Source: Pseudolabrys taiwanensis (GTDB lineage Bacteria > Pseudomonadota > Alphaproteobacteria > Rhizobiales > Xanthobacteraceae). From it: a DNA stretch of 64,000 nucleotides. The stretch spans positions 3,038,001-3,102,000 of the forward strand of contig NZ_CP031417.1 in NCBI RefSeq assembly GCF_003367395.1, read 5' to 3'. The position numbers were made by a program, and so were the translations under genes. This document shows, in pieces, positions 7,784 through 18,118 of this stretch. Numbering within the stretch: position 1 is the stretch's first letter; every line of letters starts with the position of its first letter. The notes below the pieces were generated by a model. It saw only the letters and a program-made list of their open reading frames with translations. It had not been told where the DNA came from and did not search any database.

Positions 7784-8166
7784 GACTCGCCCTTCTCATC
7801 GAGCCGGCCGGGCGCGGCCTTGTGATAATATTGCAGCGCGATCAGCACTCCCTTGATCAAGCGCAGAGGCAGCAAGGTAACCAGCAGAATCATCGGCAGC
7901 CACAACGCCGCATGCACCCAATAAGGCGGCTCATACACCACCTCCGTGATCAAGGCGGCGAACACCACCAGCGCGCCACCGATCAAAATGACGAACACCG
8001 CCGGGCCATCGCCGGCGTCGGCGAAGCTGTAATCGAGCCCGCAGCGATCGCACTTGCTGCGCAGATTGACGAGGCCGGAAAACAGCTTGCCCTCGCCGCA
8101 GCGCGGGCAGCGCCCGCGCAAACCACGCCCGATCGGCAAATAGGTGTTGGGCACGATGTCGGTCAT
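7780..8166 (-). CDS. DUF983 family zinc-ribbon membrane protein
   Basis: 128 residues from ATG 8166, preceded by GAGGGATGCAGTC; an in-frame Met 16 codons upstream lies within the terminator hairpin and is rejected. Two CxxC knuckles (CPRCGEGKLF and CDRCGLDY, residues about 18-42) form a zinc ribbon on the cytoplasmic side, followed by two membrane helices (VFVILIGGALVVFAALI and AALWLPMILLVTLLPLRL). DUF983 genes are a constant member of alphaproteobacterial cox operons, between coxC and surf1, which suggests a role in oxidase biogenesis, but the function is not established. Confidence 0.93.
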   Translation of the reverse strand: MTDIVPNTYLPIGRGLRGRCPRCGEGKLFSGLVNLRSKCDRCGLDYSFADAGDGPAVFVILIGGALVVFAALITEVVYEPPYWVHAALWLPMILLVTLLPLRLIKGVLIALQYYHKAAPGRLDEKGES

Positions 8167-8185
8167 GACTGCATCCCTCAAAGCA

Positions 8186-8211
8186 AAAGGGCGGCGTTGC
8201 CGCCGCCCTTT
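8186..8211 (-). terminator. Hairpin after coxC
   Basis: Perfect 11-bp stem AAAGGGCGGCG (8186-8196) / CGCCGCCCTTT (8201-8211) with a 4-base loop, 19 bases past the coxC stop on the minus strand and followed by T-rich sequence. It probably attenuates rather than fully ends transcription, since DUF983 and surf1 follow in the same direction. Confidence 0.65.
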
Positions 8212-8229
8212 CATGAATTTGCCGTCACA

Positions 8230-9081
8230 TCAGTGGCCGGCGGCAACGGTTGCGCCGTGGCCCCACACATAGATGCAGGCGAACAGGAACAGCCACACGA
8301 CGTCGACGAAGTGCCAGTACCAGGCGGCGAACTCGAAACCGAGATGCTGCGTCGGCGTGAAGTGACCGTTGAGCACGCGCACGAGGCAAACGATCAGGAA
8401 GATCGTGCCGATAATAACGTGTGCGCCGTGGAAGCCGGTCGCCATGAAGAAGGTGGCGCCGTAGATGTTGCCCGAGAAGCCGAAGGTCGCGTGCGAATAT
8501 TCGAAGGCCTGCACGCAGGTGAAGATGAGACCGAGGCAGACCGTGAGGATCAGGCCCCACTTCACGCCCTGACGGTCGTTCTCCAGAAGCGCATGGTGCG
8601 CCCAGGTCACCGTGGTGCCCGAGGTCAGAAGGATCAGCGTGTTCAGAAGCGGCAGATGCCAGGGATCGAAGGTCTCGATGCCCTTCGGCGGCCAGACGCC
8701 GCCGGTCGCCGCAACGCGTGCGATCTCATGCGCATCGCCGGGGAACAGCGCGGTGTTGAAGTAAGCCCAGAACCAGGCGACGAAGAACATCACCTCGGAA
8801 GCGATAAACAGGATCATGCCGTAGCGGTGCGAGATCTGCACCACGCGGGTATGGAAACCGCCATGCTCGGCTTCGCGGATGACGTCGCGCCACCAGCCGA
8901 TAAAGGTGTAGAGCACGCCCAGCGTGCCGAGACCGAACACCAGCGGTGCCGCCGCGTACAAGTGGTGCAGCCAGCTCACGGCGCCCACCGCCATGATGAA
9001 GGCGGACAGCGAACCGACGAACGGCCACGGCGACGGATCGACGAGGTGGTAGTCGTGATGCTTGGTGTGGGCCTCAGCCAT
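8230..9081 (-). CDS. coxC: Cytochrome c oxidase subunit III
   Basis: 283 residues; third core subunit of the aa3-type cytochrome c oxidase, seven membrane helices, stabilises proton uptake into subunit I. Typical features are the N-terminal [15 protein letters not shown], the helix with [20 protein letters not shown], and the C-terminal [18 protein letters not shown]. The conserved lipid/proton-path Glu region ([13 protein letters not shown]) is intact. It follows ctaG by 15 bases and is followed by a hairpin. Confidence 0.97.
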   Translation of the reverse strand: MAEAHTKHHDYHLVDPSPWPFVGSLSAFIMAVGAVSWLHHLYAAAPLVFGLGTLGVLYTFIGWWRDVIREAEHGGFHTRVVQISHRYGMILFIASEVMFFVAWFWAYFNTALFPGDAHEIARVAATGGVWPPKGIETFDPWHLPLLNTLILLTSGTTVTWAHHALLENDRQGVKWGLILTVCLGLIFTCVQAFEYSHATFGFSGNIYGATFFMATGFHGAHVIIGTIFLIVCLVRVLNGHFTPTQHLGFEFAAWYWHFVDVVWLFLFACIYVWGHGATVAAGH

Positions 9082-9096
9082 CGTTTCAGTCCCCGT

Positions 9097-9696
9097 TTAG
9101 AGCTTGTTCGACTTGTCCGGGACCTCCGCGACCGGCCGCGCGGCGTCCGGAAGCCGATAGAAGGTGTAGGACAAAGTAATGGTGTTGAGATCGTCCTGGT
9201 CGCGGTCTTTGACGATCGCCGGATCGACATAGAACACGACGGCCATTTCGCGGGTCTCGCCCGGCTTCATGGTCTGCTCGGTGAAGCAGAAGCAGTTGAT
9301 CTTGTTGAAGTAGATGCCCACCTGCGGCGGCGACACGTTGTAGGAGGCCTGCGCTGTGATTTCGCGCGCGGCCTGGTTCACCACCTTGTAGTTGACCGTC
9401 ACCACCTCGCCGATGCGCACATGGATCTCGTTCTGCTCCGGCACGAACTTCCAGGGCAGACCGGGCGTCACATTCGAATCGAAACGGATCGCCAGCGTGC
9501 GGTCGAGGACATGGTCGGGCGCCTTTTCGGCGACTTGGGTGGTCCCGCCGTAACCGGTGGTGCGGCAGAACCAGTTGTAGAACGGCACCGCCGCGTAGGA
9601 CGCCCCCACCATCAGCGCGACCACCGCGCCACAGACGCTCGCCACGATCATATCGCGGCTGAGCTTCTTCTTGGATCGGGGTTCGTCAGCGGCCAT
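9097..9696 (-). CDS. ctaG: Cytochrome c oxidase assembly protein CtaG (Cox11)
   Basis: 199 residues; copper chaperone that inserts CuB into subunit I. One N-terminal membrane helix (residues about 15-35) anchors an immunoglobulin-like periplasmic copper-binding domain. The copper motif CFCF is present in [12 protein letters not shown], and the preceding [14 protein letters not shown] block is diagnostic. It is located between coxF and coxC as in most Alphaproteobacteria, directly co-transcribed. Confidence 0.96.
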   Translation of the reverse strand: MAADEPRSKKKLSRDMIVASVCGAVVALMVGASYAAVPFYNWFCRTTGYGGTTQVAEKAPDHVLDRTLAIRFDSNVTPGLPWKFVPEQNEIHVRIGEVVTVNYKVVNQAAREITAQASYNVSPPQVGIYFNKINCFCFTEQTMKPGETREMAVVFYVDPAIVKDRDQDDLNTITLSYTFYRLPDAARPVAEVPDKSNKL

Positions 9697-9709
9697 TATC
9701 GCCTCACAA

Positions 9710-9877
9710 TCAGATCGGCCTGATGAGGACGGCGGGGCCCTTCACCAGCGTCATGATGTAGAAGAGAATCACCAGCGCGCCGAGCGCCAGCGCGATAGCG
9801 ATCGAGCGCGACCGCCGGGCGCGCTTCTGCGCCTCGGTGAGCACGATACCCTCGTCTTCTTTGCGCGGCTCGTCCAT
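9710..9877 (-). CDS. coxF: CoxF, small single-helix protein of the cox operon
   Basis: 55 residues from ATG 9877: a charged N-terminus ([17 protein letters not shown]), one membrane helix ([18 protein letters not shown]) and a short tail ending in RPI. This matches the small CoxF proteins found between ctaB and ctaG in rhizobial cox operons; its function is unknown, presumably oxidase assembly or stability. An alternative GTG at 9895 overlaps the ctaB stop (GTGA) and would add six residues, coupling its translation to ctaB; neither start has a strong Shine-Dalgarno. Confidence 0.85.
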   Translation of the reverse strand: MDEPRKEDEGIVLTEAQKRARRSRSIAIALALGALVILFYIMTLVKGPAVLIRPI

Positions 9878-9891
9878 CGGAATACCGATAC

Positions 9892-10857
9892 TCACGCTGC
9901 CAACCGGGCCATCAGCCCGCCCCACCCGCGCTCAACCAGGAGCGTCGCGAACAGCAGGAACAGATAGAGGATCGAGAAGGCAAAAAGGTTGCGGGCGGCG
10001 CGGTCGGCCGGACGACTCTCGCGCAGAACCCGGAACGCCAGCGCCAGCATGATCGCGCCGGTCACGACCGAGACGACGCCATAAACGATGCCGGCGAAGC
10101 CGAGCGCCCAGGGCGCGATGCCAAGCGGCACCAGGATCAGCGTGTAGAGGAGAATCTGACGGCGCGTCGAGACATCGCCGGCAACGACCGGCAGCATCGG
10201 GATGCCGGCGCGGGCGTAGTCTTCGGTCTTGTAGAGCGCGAGCGCCCAGAAGTGCGGCGGCGTCCAGAAGAAGATGATGGCGAACAGCAGCACCGATTCC
10301 AACGATACCGAACCGGTTACGGCAGCCCAGCCGATCATGGGCGGGAAGGCACCGGCAGCGCCGCCGATAACGATGTTCTGCGGCGTCGAGCGCTTCAGCC
10401 ACATTGTGTAGACGACGGCGTAGAAGAAGATGGTGAAGGCGAGCAGCGCGCCGGCAACCCAGTTCACCAGAATGCCGAGCGTCACCACCGCGAAGCCGGA
10501 GAGCGTCAGGCCGAAGGCCAAGGCTTCGCCAGGCTTCACCTTGCCGGACGGCACGGGACGACGCGCGGTGCGCGTCATCACGGCGTCGATATCGGCGTCG
10601 TACCACATGTTCAGCGCGCCCGAGGCCCCCGCACCCACCGCGATGCAGAGCAGCGCGGTGAAAGCGGCGACCGGATGCAGGCTGCCCGGCGCGACCGCCA
10701 AGCCGACCAGGGCGGTGAACACGACAAGCGACATGACCCGCGGCTTGAGCAGCGCGATGTAGTCGCCCACGGTGGCGAGACTCGGCTCGGCAAGGCCGAG
10801 TTCCGATTCGGCGGCGACACGGCCGCGCAATTCTGCGCCTTCGGTGACGAACGACAT
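9892..10857 (-). CDS. ctaB: Protoheme IX farnesyltransferase (heme O synthase)
   Basis: 321 residues; UbiA-family polytopic membrane enzyme that farnesylates heme b to heme o, precursor of heme a for the oxidase. The aspartate-rich motif for the polyprenyl diphosphate is present as [15 protein letters not shown], with the second site in [15 protein letters not shown]; the segment [16 protein letters not shown] is the usual first helix. Located immediately after coxA, as expected for a heme a-type oxidase operon. Confidence 0.96.
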   Translation of the reverse strand: MSFVTEGAELRGRVAAESELGLAEPSLATVGDYIALLKPRVMSLVVFTALVGLAVAPGSLHPVAAFTALLCIAVGAGASGALNMWYDADIDAVMTRTARRPVPSGKVKPGEALAFGLTLSGFAVVTLGILVNWVAGALLAFTIFFYAVVYTMWLKRSTPQNIVIGGAAGAFPPMIGWAAVTGSVSLESVLLFAIIFFWTPPHFWALALYKTEDYARAGIPMLPVVAGDVSTRRQILLYTLILVPLGIAPWALGFAGIVYGVVSVVTGAIMLALAFRVLRESRPADRAARNLFAFSILYLFLLFATLLVERGWGGLMARLAA

Positions 10858-10880
10858 CGGTTACGCGGGTCCTCTCGCTC

Positions 10881-12533
<1,653 letters not shown>

Positions 12534-12559
12534 CTATTATATTCAAATCTCGATATGCG

Positions 12560-13408
12560 TCACTGGGCCGCGCCGATCGCAGCCACGGTCGTCGGACGGC
12601 TGTCGTCGGAAGCGAACTTCTTCTTCGCCTGGTCGACCCACGCGGCATAATCCTTGTCGCTCACCACCCGCACGGTGATCGGCATGAAGGCGTGGTCCTT
12701 GCCGCAGAGCTCGGAGCACTGGCCGTAATAAACGCCCTCGCGCTCGGCCTTGAACCACGTCTCGTTGACGCGGCCGGGGATGGCGTCGATCTTCACGCCG
12801 AAGGACGGGACCGCCCAGGAGTGGATGACGTCGGCGCCGGTGGTGAGCACGCGCACCACTTTATTGACCGGCACCACCATCTCGTTATCGACGGAGAGCA
12901 AGCGCGGCTGGCCAGGCTTGAGATCCTTTTCGGCCACCATCAGGGAGTCGAACTCGAATTTGTCGTCCGGGTAGCTGTAGCTCCAGAACCACTGCTTGCC
13001 GGTCGCCTTCACGGTGATGTCGGCCTTCGGCGTGTTGAGCTGCAGAAAGAGCAGACGGAACGACGGCACCGCGATCATCACCAGGACGAGCACCGGCACC
13101 ACGGTCCACACCACCTCGATGAGCGTGTTGTGCGTGGTGCGAGACGGTACCGGATTGCTGCGGGCGTTGAACTTCACAACGACGAGCACCAGCAAAATCA
13201 GCACGAACAAAACGATCGCGCCGATTATCCACAGCAATAGATTGTGGAACCAGATGATGTTGTCCATCACCGGCGTGGCACCCCCTTGCAGACCCAGCTG
13301 CCAGGGATGGGGCTGACCCGTCGCGCCATCGGCGGCCAAAGCGGCGCCTCCGGCAAGAACGGTCACGCTCGTGACCACAAAGGCGATCAACCGCTTGAGC
13401 ACCAGCAT
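12560..13408 (-). CDS. coxB: Cytochrome c oxidase subunit II
   Basis: 282 residues from ATG 13408, preceded by GAGGAGAG; the frame is open further upstream but that part is GC-rich noncoding sequence. A signal peptide (cleavage near ALAADG) is followed by two membrane helices and a cupredoxin domain with the CuA site YGQCSELCGKDHAFM (two Cys, His, Met). The helix region IEVVWTVVPVLVLVMIAVPS is typical. It accepts electrons from cytochrome c at CuA. It is the first gene of the operon; a 456-base gap separates it from the divergent ialB gene. Confidence 0.97.
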   Translation of the reverse strand: MLVLKRLIAFVVTSVTVLAGGAALAADGATGQPHPWQLGLQGGATPVMDNIIWFHNLLLWIIGAIVLFVLILLVLVVVKFNARSNPVPSRTTHNTLIEVVWTVVPVLVLVMIAVPSFRLLFLQLNTPKADITVKATGKQWFWSYSYPDDKFEFDSLMVAEKDLKPGQPRLLSVDNEMVVPVNKVVRVLTTGADVIHSWAVPSFGVKIDAIPGRVNETWFKAEREGVYYGQCSELCGKDHAFMPITVRVVSDKDYAAWVDQAKKKFASDDSRPTTVAAIGAAQ

Positions 13409-13864
13409 TGTCGAATGCTCTCCTCGACGAGACGTACGGCCTTGCGGTGCAAGGCTCTTTCTTTTGGCCCCGATCGAGCCGCCCATCGCAGGAAAGATGT
13501 TCGGCTCACTCCCGCCAAGCACGCCGTTTGGCCACGGGCGTGGCGGCTTTTGTGCGCAGCGGGACGGGAAATCCCGGCCTCTCAAACCACAATTCGGAAG
13601 CAGCCGCAATGCACCTTATAACCGCTCGCGTTTGCGGCCCGGCTTACCCCCAAGCGGAGGCGCCGGCGCGCGCTTCCGCCGCATTTGCGCCACGCCCGCA
13701 GGGCTTGGATGACCTTGAAATCCCGGCATTACCATACGCGGTGCCTCGCTTGACAGGAGCGGCCGCGCATGTGCCAACGGGGACGACTAGAATGCCGGCG
13801 GCGGCGATTCGAGGCAGGGGCGTACGCCTAAGGCGCCGCCGGTGGCATCCAAGGGACTGATGTG
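13409..13864. other. Divergent intergenic region between coxB and the ialB-like gene
   Basis: 456 bases without a supported gene. It must contain the cox operon promoter (minus strand) and the promoter of the IalB-family gene (plus strand). A TTGACA at 13750-13755 is a possible -35 for the latter but no matching -10 is evident at 17 bases. A TTATAA (13616-13621) is a possible minus-strand -10 without a good -35. Open frames here have no ribosome sites or recognisable products. Confidence 0.4.
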
Positions 13865-14395
13865 ATGGGCATTTTCAAGCATGGCGGACCGGCGGCGGTG
13901 CATTTTCTTTCCGCCGCAGCCTTGGCGCTGATTGCGGGCCTGATTTGCGCGGGCCCGGCGGCGGCGCAAGGCGCGGTCAAGTCGGTGCATAAGGACTGGC
14001 AGATTCGCTGCGATACGCCCCCCGGCGCCAAGGCGGAGCAATGCGCGCTGATCCAGAGCGTGACCGCGGAAGACCGCGCCAATGTCGGTCTCACGGTGAT
14101 CGTGCTGAAGACCGCCGATCAGAAGAGCCGGCTGATGCGCGTGGTGGCGCCGCTCGGGGTGTTGCTGCCGTCCGGGCTGGGCCTCAAGATCGATCAGGCT
14201 GACATCGGCCGCGCGGGATTTGTGCGCTGCCTGCCGAACGGCTGCATTGCCGAGGTCGTCATGGACGACGAGCTCATCAAGAAGCTGCGCACCGGCAAGA
14301 CGGCGACCTTCATTATTTTCCAGACGCCGGAGGAAGGCATCGGCTTCCCGATGAGCCTCAACGGCTTTGGCGAAGGTTACGACAAGCTGCCGTAG
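13865..14395 (+). CDS. Invasion-associated locus B (IalB) family exported protein
   Basis: 176 residues from ATG 13865, nine bases after AAGGGA; a GTG one codon earlier is possible. A signal peptide of about 33 residues (cleavage after GPAAAQ) precedes a domain of the IalB family: KDWQIRCDTPPGAKAEQCALIQ, then PLGVLLPSGLGLKID and GFVRCLPNGCIAEVVMDDE. The four cysteines likely form two disulfides. Named for a Bartonella factor needed for erythrocyte invasion, but the family is widespread in free-living Alphaproteobacteria, where its role is unknown. Single gene, divergent from the cox operon. Confidence 0.9.
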   Translation: MGIFKHGGPAAVHFLSAAALALIAGLICAGPAAAQGAVKSVHKDWQIRCDTPPGAKAEQCALIQSVTAEDRANVGLTVIVLKTADQKSRLMRVVAPLGVLLPSGLGLKIDQADIGRAGFVRCLPNGCIAEVVMDDELIKKLRTGKTATFIIFQTPEEGIGFPMSLNGFGEGYDKLP

Positions 14396-14453
14396 GAAAA
14401 ACGGCCTAGGCCGCATCCTCCCACATCAAAGGCAGCAAGCACGTCCAAAGATC

Positions 14454-14615
14454 TCAGCTTTGGGCGCCCGGATCGGCAATCGTGCCGATGCTCTGCTCTT
14501 TGGCTTCTTCTTCGGCCAGCAGCTTTATGAGCTGACGACGTTGTTCGACGTCGGTGGCCTGCGCCAGCAGACGCCGATAACGTTCGATGTTCTCACGGCA
14601 GATGAAACGGTCCAT
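14454..14615 (-). CDS. Small charged helical protein (53 aa), conserved hypothetical
   Basis: Short gene starting at ATG 14615 with a GGAGC ribosome site nine bases upstream. The product begins MDRFICRENIERYRRLL and continues with a Gln/Glu/Lys-rich helix containing RRQLIKLLAEEEAKE. From memory this pattern (MDRFICR.NIERYR..L, then a KLLAEEEAK block) belongs to a very common family of tiny proteins in Bradyrhizobium and relatives, often present in several copies and without known function. It is read toward the ialB-like gene, ending 58 bases from its 3' end. The CR pair near the N-terminus is the only cysteine. Confidence 0.75.
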   Translation of the reverse strand: MDRFICRENIERYRRLLAQATDVEQRRQLIKLLAEEEAKEQSIGTIADPGAQS

Positions 14616-14772
14616 GGCGATGCTCCATGGTTACGCGTTACGCAACATAGCTATCATAGTAGTCCGCGGCCCCGCAGGGAAGCACGTCCATACCGGCCGG
14701 AGGAGGTTCCGCTAAATTTATCAAGTGTTTATGCCAATTGTCCGGGCGCACAAGAGCGGCGGTCGTCGCGCA

Positions 14773-14993
14773 TCAACCCCCTTCGTCGCCAGCACGGGGC
14801 TGCCGGGGTTGTTGTTGCTGTTGGGAGGACTCTTCCGTCAGCCCGGTCGGCACGGACCTGCGCGGCACCCAGGTCGCCCGGCCGCAGCCATTACACTGAT
14901 AAATTGTATGGCGGGCATACCGACCATACCGGCATAGCCAGCTGCCCCGCCGCAATGCGGACAGGAAATGGTCCGGTCAGGATCGTCCGCCAT
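14773..14993 (-). pseudogene. Small zinc-ribbon protein gene with an apparent frameshift
   Basis: A strong ribosome site (GAGAGAGGTGAGGGCCC) precedes ATG 14993, which opens MADDPDRTISCPHCGGAAG with the first CxxC knuckle. That frame stops after 51 residues without a second knuckle. The next frame, ending at 14773, carries the expected second half: ARHTIYQCNGCGRATWVPR followed by a Gln/Pro-rich tail. Joining the two frames between about 14905 and 14945 would give a CxxC-x(18-20)-CxxC zinc-ribbon of about 73 residues. This indicates a one-base indel, either a genuine mutation or an assembly error; a programmed shift cannot be excluded. Confidence 0.6.
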
Positions 14994-15114
14994 GGGCCCT
15001 CACCTCTCTCCGCACTACTAATGTGCAAGACCCCGCTTTGGCTCCCCCCGGACCTAGGTCGTTGGCCGAATTGATGAACGGCATCCACCGTCGTACCGGT
15101 GGGAGTGGCCCTTT

Positions 15115-15140
15115 GGAACGAACCGCCCCTCGGGCGCGTT
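15115..15140 (+). promoter_or_regulatory. Candidate EcfG (general stress response sigma factor) promoter
   Basis: GGAAC (15115-15119), 17 bases, CGTT (15137-15140): an exact match to the GGAAC-N16/17-CGTT consensus of sigma-EcfG in Alphaproteobacteria. It lies 25 bases before the ATG of the hybrid histidine kinase, on the same strand. Confidence 0.6.
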
Positions 15141-15165
15141 TCGGGTTTTGTGGGGTAGGAAACTA

Positions 15166-17070
15166 ATGCAGGACAACGATCCGACGCAGGACACCGCGCA
15201 ACTGGACAGCGAACGCAACTTCCGGCTGTTGCTCGACGGACTGGTCGACTACGCCATCTGCATGCTCGACCCCAAGGGGTACGTGACCAATTGGAACACC
15301 GGGGCCGAGCGCATCAAAGGTTACGCAGCCTCGGAAATCATCGGGCGGCACTTCAGCGTCTTTTACACCGTGCGCGACCGCGAAGCCGGTTTGCCCGAGA
15401 CGGCGCTGCGTACGGCGCAGGAGAAGGGCAAGTTCGAAATCGAGGGCTGGCGTGTCCGCAAAGACGGCACAGAATTTCGCTCTTTCGTCGTCATCGACGC
15501 CCTATACGAAGACGGCGAGCTCATCGGTTTCGCCAAGATCACGCGCGACATCACCGAGCGTTACAAGGCGCAGCAAGCGCTGCTCGAGAGCGAGCGTCAA
15601 TTCCGGCTCCTGGTCAGCGGCGTCACCGACTACGCGCTCTACATGCTCGACCCTCAGGGGAATATCGTCAGTTGGAACGCCGGCGGCGAGCGCATCAAAG
15701 GTTACGCGCCGACCGAAATCATCGGCCAGCACTTCTCGCGCTTCTACACGCCGTCGGACCAAGCGGATGGCAAACCGAAGCGCGCGCTGGGCATAGCCCA
15801 AACCACCGGCCGCTACGAAGAAGAAGGCTGGCGCGTCCGCAAGGACGGCACGTTCTTCTGGGCAAGCGTCGTCATCGATCCGATCCGCGACGATACCGGC
15901 AAGCTGATCGGCTTCGCCAAGATCACGCGCGACATTACCGAGCGGCGCGAAGCGCAGATCAAGCTCGAGAAAATGCAGCGGCAGCTCGCCGAGTCGCAAA
16001 AGATGGATGCGCTCGGCCAGCTCACCGGCGGTATCGCGCACGACTTCAACAACATATTGATGATCGTCTCGGGCCATTTGCAGACGCTCAAGCGTTCGAT
16101 GGGAGCCGACCCGAGACTCGCCCGCGCCGTGCAGGCGATCGAGCACGCCACCGACCGCGGCGCGACGCTGACCAACCAATTGCTCACGTTCTCGCGTCGG
16201 CAGCAGGTCAATCCCGAACGCGTCGACGTCTCCACACTCGTTCGTTCGGTGCGCGAGGTGCTCGATAGCGGCCTCGGCCGCGACATAAAGCTCGAACTCG
16301 ATCTCGCGCCGCAAACATGGCCTGTCGTCGCCGATGTAAGCGAATTTGAAACCGCTCTCGTGAACCTCGTGATCAATGCCCGTGACGCGATGCCAATGGG
16401 TGGCCTCGTGCGTGTCACCGCTAAAAATATTCAGTGCAACGAGCCGAGCGGCGAGTTCGTGTCGATCAGCGTCGTCGACACCGGCGTCGGCATCGCCAAG
16501 GACGTGGTGGGAAAGATTTTCGATCCGTTCTTCACCACCAAGCCTGTCGGCAAGGGCACGGGTCTCGGGCTGTCGCAGGTACACGGCTTCGTGCACCAGG
16601 CTGGCGGCACCGTGACGGTAGAGAGCGAGATCGGCAAGGGCACGCAAATCACTATCTTGTTGCCGCGCGCCGGCACCGAGCGCGCGCAAACCGAAATGCA
16701 CATGCCTCAGATCACCTCGGGGAGCGGCACGGTGCTGCTTGTCGAGGACAATCCCGACGTGGCGAGCGCGAGCGCCGAACTGCTCACGCAACTGGGCTAC
16801 GCGGTGCGCTGGGTGGCGGACGCCGAAAGCGCGCTCAACGAACTCGAACGCAACGGCATCGACGTCGTGTTCAGCGATATCGTGATGCCGGGTCCCATGG
16901 ACGGATTTAGTCTTGCGGAAGCGATCAAGGCGAAGTTTCCTCAGTTGCCCATCCTGCTGACGACCGGCTACAGCCAGGCGGCGCAGGAAGCGCTGCGCAA
17001 ATATCCGATCCTGCGCAAGCCGTACCGTATTCACGAATTGAGCCGCGCGCTGGCCGAGCTCGCCCACTGA
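15166..17070 (+). CDS. Double-PAS hybrid sensor histidine kinase / response regulator
   Basis: 634 residues from ATG 15166 with GGGGTAGGA upstream; a TTG at 15148 in the same frame is less likely. Cytosolic protein without membrane helices. Order: PAS 1 (about 19-133), PAS 2 (146-262), dimerisation/phosphoacceptor with His292 in GIAHDFNN, ATPase domain with N-box VNLVINARDAM, G1 box DTGVGI and G2 box GKGTGLGL, then a receiver domain (about 523-632) with Asp571 in FSDIVMPG and Lys618 in LRKPYR. The two PAS domains are near-duplicates. The kinase belongs to the group with a GIAHDFNN box, often orphan. No cognate regulator or output gene is adjacent. A candidate EcfG promoter directly upstream points to a stress or starvation role. 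Confidence 0.92.
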   Translation: MQDNDPTQDTAQLDSERNFRLLLDGLVDYAICMLDPKGYVTNWNTGAERIKGYAASEIIGRHFSVFYTVRDREAGLPETALRTAQEKGKFEIEGWRVRKDGTEFRSFVVIDALYEDGELIGFAKITRDITERYKAQQALLESERQFRLLVSGVTDYALYMLDPQGNIVSWNAGGERIKGYAPTEIIGQHFSRFYTPSDQADGKPKRALGIAQTTGRYEEEGWRVRKDGTFFWASVVIDPIRDDTGKLIGFAKITRDITERREAQIKLEKMQRQLAESQKMDALGQLTGGIAHDFNNILMIVSGHLQTLKRSMGADPRLARAVQAIEHATDRGATLTNQLLTFSRRQQVNPERVDVSTLVRSVREVLDSGLGRDIKLELDLAPQTWPVVADVSEFETALVNLVINARDAMPMGGLVRVTAKNIQCNEPSGEFVSISVVDTGVGIAKDVVGKIFDPFFTTKPVGKGTGLGLSQVHGFVHQAGGTVTVESEIGKGTQITILLPRAGTERAQTEMHMPQITSGSGTVLLVEDNPDVASASAELLTQLGYAVRWVADAESALNELERNGIDVVFSDIVMPGPMDGFSLAEAIKAKFPQLPILLTTGYSQAAQEALRKYPILRKPYRIHELSRALAELAH

Positions 17071-17224
17071 CCGGCCTAGCCAAGCCTTCACACAGTGAAA
17101 AGCTGTGGGCAAAGGCACGCGCGCTTCTTCGTCACATCCGGGCTTGCCGCCGCCTGCCGCATCTTTACTCTCGCTTGCAAAGAAGACGCGTCGGCGTCCA
17201 GCTAGGCGCAATCGGGAGGCGACC

Positions 17225-18106
17225 GTGCAACTTGGATTTTGCGGCCTCGGGGCCATGGGACAATTGATCGTGCCGCGCTTGATGGAAGGCGGGCACACGG
17301 TGACCGGCTGGAACAGATCCCGCGACAAGGCCGACGCGCTGATCGCGCAAGGCATGAAATGGGCCGACACGCCGCGCGACGTCGCGGCGCAAAGCGACAT
17401 CGTGTTCTCCATCGTTACAGACGCCAAGGCCGTGAAGGCCTGCGCGCTCGGCGACGACGGCATCATCGCCGGCATCAAGCCCGGCGCGATCTATGTCGAC
17501 ATGAGCACGATCGAGCCGGACGAAAGCCGGGCGGTGGCGGCCGAGTTCAAGAAGCGCGGCGCGACGATGCTCGACGGGCCGATCTCGGGCTCGCCGGTGA
17601 CGGTGAAGGCCGGCAATGCGTCGGTGATGGTCGGGGGCGACGAGGAGGCTTTCGAGCGGGCTAAGCCCGTGCTGCTCGCCATCGGCCCCAAAGTGACGCG
17701 TATCGGCGGAAACGGCCTCGCGTGCCAGATGAAGATCGCCGTCAATCTGCTGCTGATGGTGGAGGTCATCGCCTTCGGCGAAGCGGTGGCGCTCGCCGAG
17801 AAGGGCGGCGTCGCGCGCGAGGCCGCCGTCGACGCCATTCTCAAGAGCGTCGCGGCCTCGCCGGTGCTCGGCTATCGCGGGCCTTTCATTCTCGACGGCA
17901 AGATGCCGGAGGTGCCGCTTGCCGACGTGACACTGCAACAGAAAGACATGATGCTTGCGCTCAATCTCGGCCGCACGCTCGGCTCGCCGGTGCCGCTCGC
18001 GGCCGCGGCCAATGAAATGATGAATGCCTGCCGCGGGCTCGGCATCGACGGCAACGATTTCGTGGTCGCGCACCGGGTCTACAGACAGCTCGGCGGACAG
18101 GAATAA
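17225..18106 (+). CDS. NAD(P)-dependent beta-hydroxyacid dehydrogenase (3-hydroxyisobutyrate dehydrogenase family)
   Basis: 293 residues from GTG 17225, preceded by GGGAGGCGACC. N-terminal Rossmann domain with GFCGLGAMGQL (residues 4-14) and the family signature DGPISGSPVTVKAGNASVMVG in the middle; the catalytic lysine region is QMKIAVNLLLMVEVIAFGEA (KxxxN, Lys then Asn). The C-terminal all-helical domain is complete. The family includes 3-hydroxyisobutyrate, tartronate semialdehyde and glyoxylate/succinic semialdehyde reductases, and the substrate cannot be decided. It is followed by a cupin after 12 bases and then a hydratase-like gene, suggesting a small catabolic operon for a hydroxy- or keto-acid. 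Confidence 0.9.
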   Translation: MQLGFCGLGAMGQLIVPRLMEGGHTVTGWNRSRDKADALIAQGMKWADTPRDVAAQSDIVFSIVTDAKAVKACALGDDGIIAGIKPGAIYVDMSTIEPDESRAVAAEFKKRGATMLDGPISGSPVTVKAGNASVMVGGDEEAFERAKPVLLAIGPKVTRIGGNGLACQMKIAVNLLLMVEVIAFGEAVALAEKGGVAREAAVDAILKSVAASPVLGYRGPFILDGKMPEVPLADVTLQQKDMMLALNLGRTLGSPVPLAAAANEMMNACRGLGIDGNDFVVAHRVYRQLGGQE

Positions 18107-18118
18107 CGGAGAAAGACG

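Noticed and set aside
13415..13609. Upstream extension of subunit II (67 residues)
   Set aside because: Signal peptide and ribosome site place the start at 13408; the extension is GC-rich noncoding translation.
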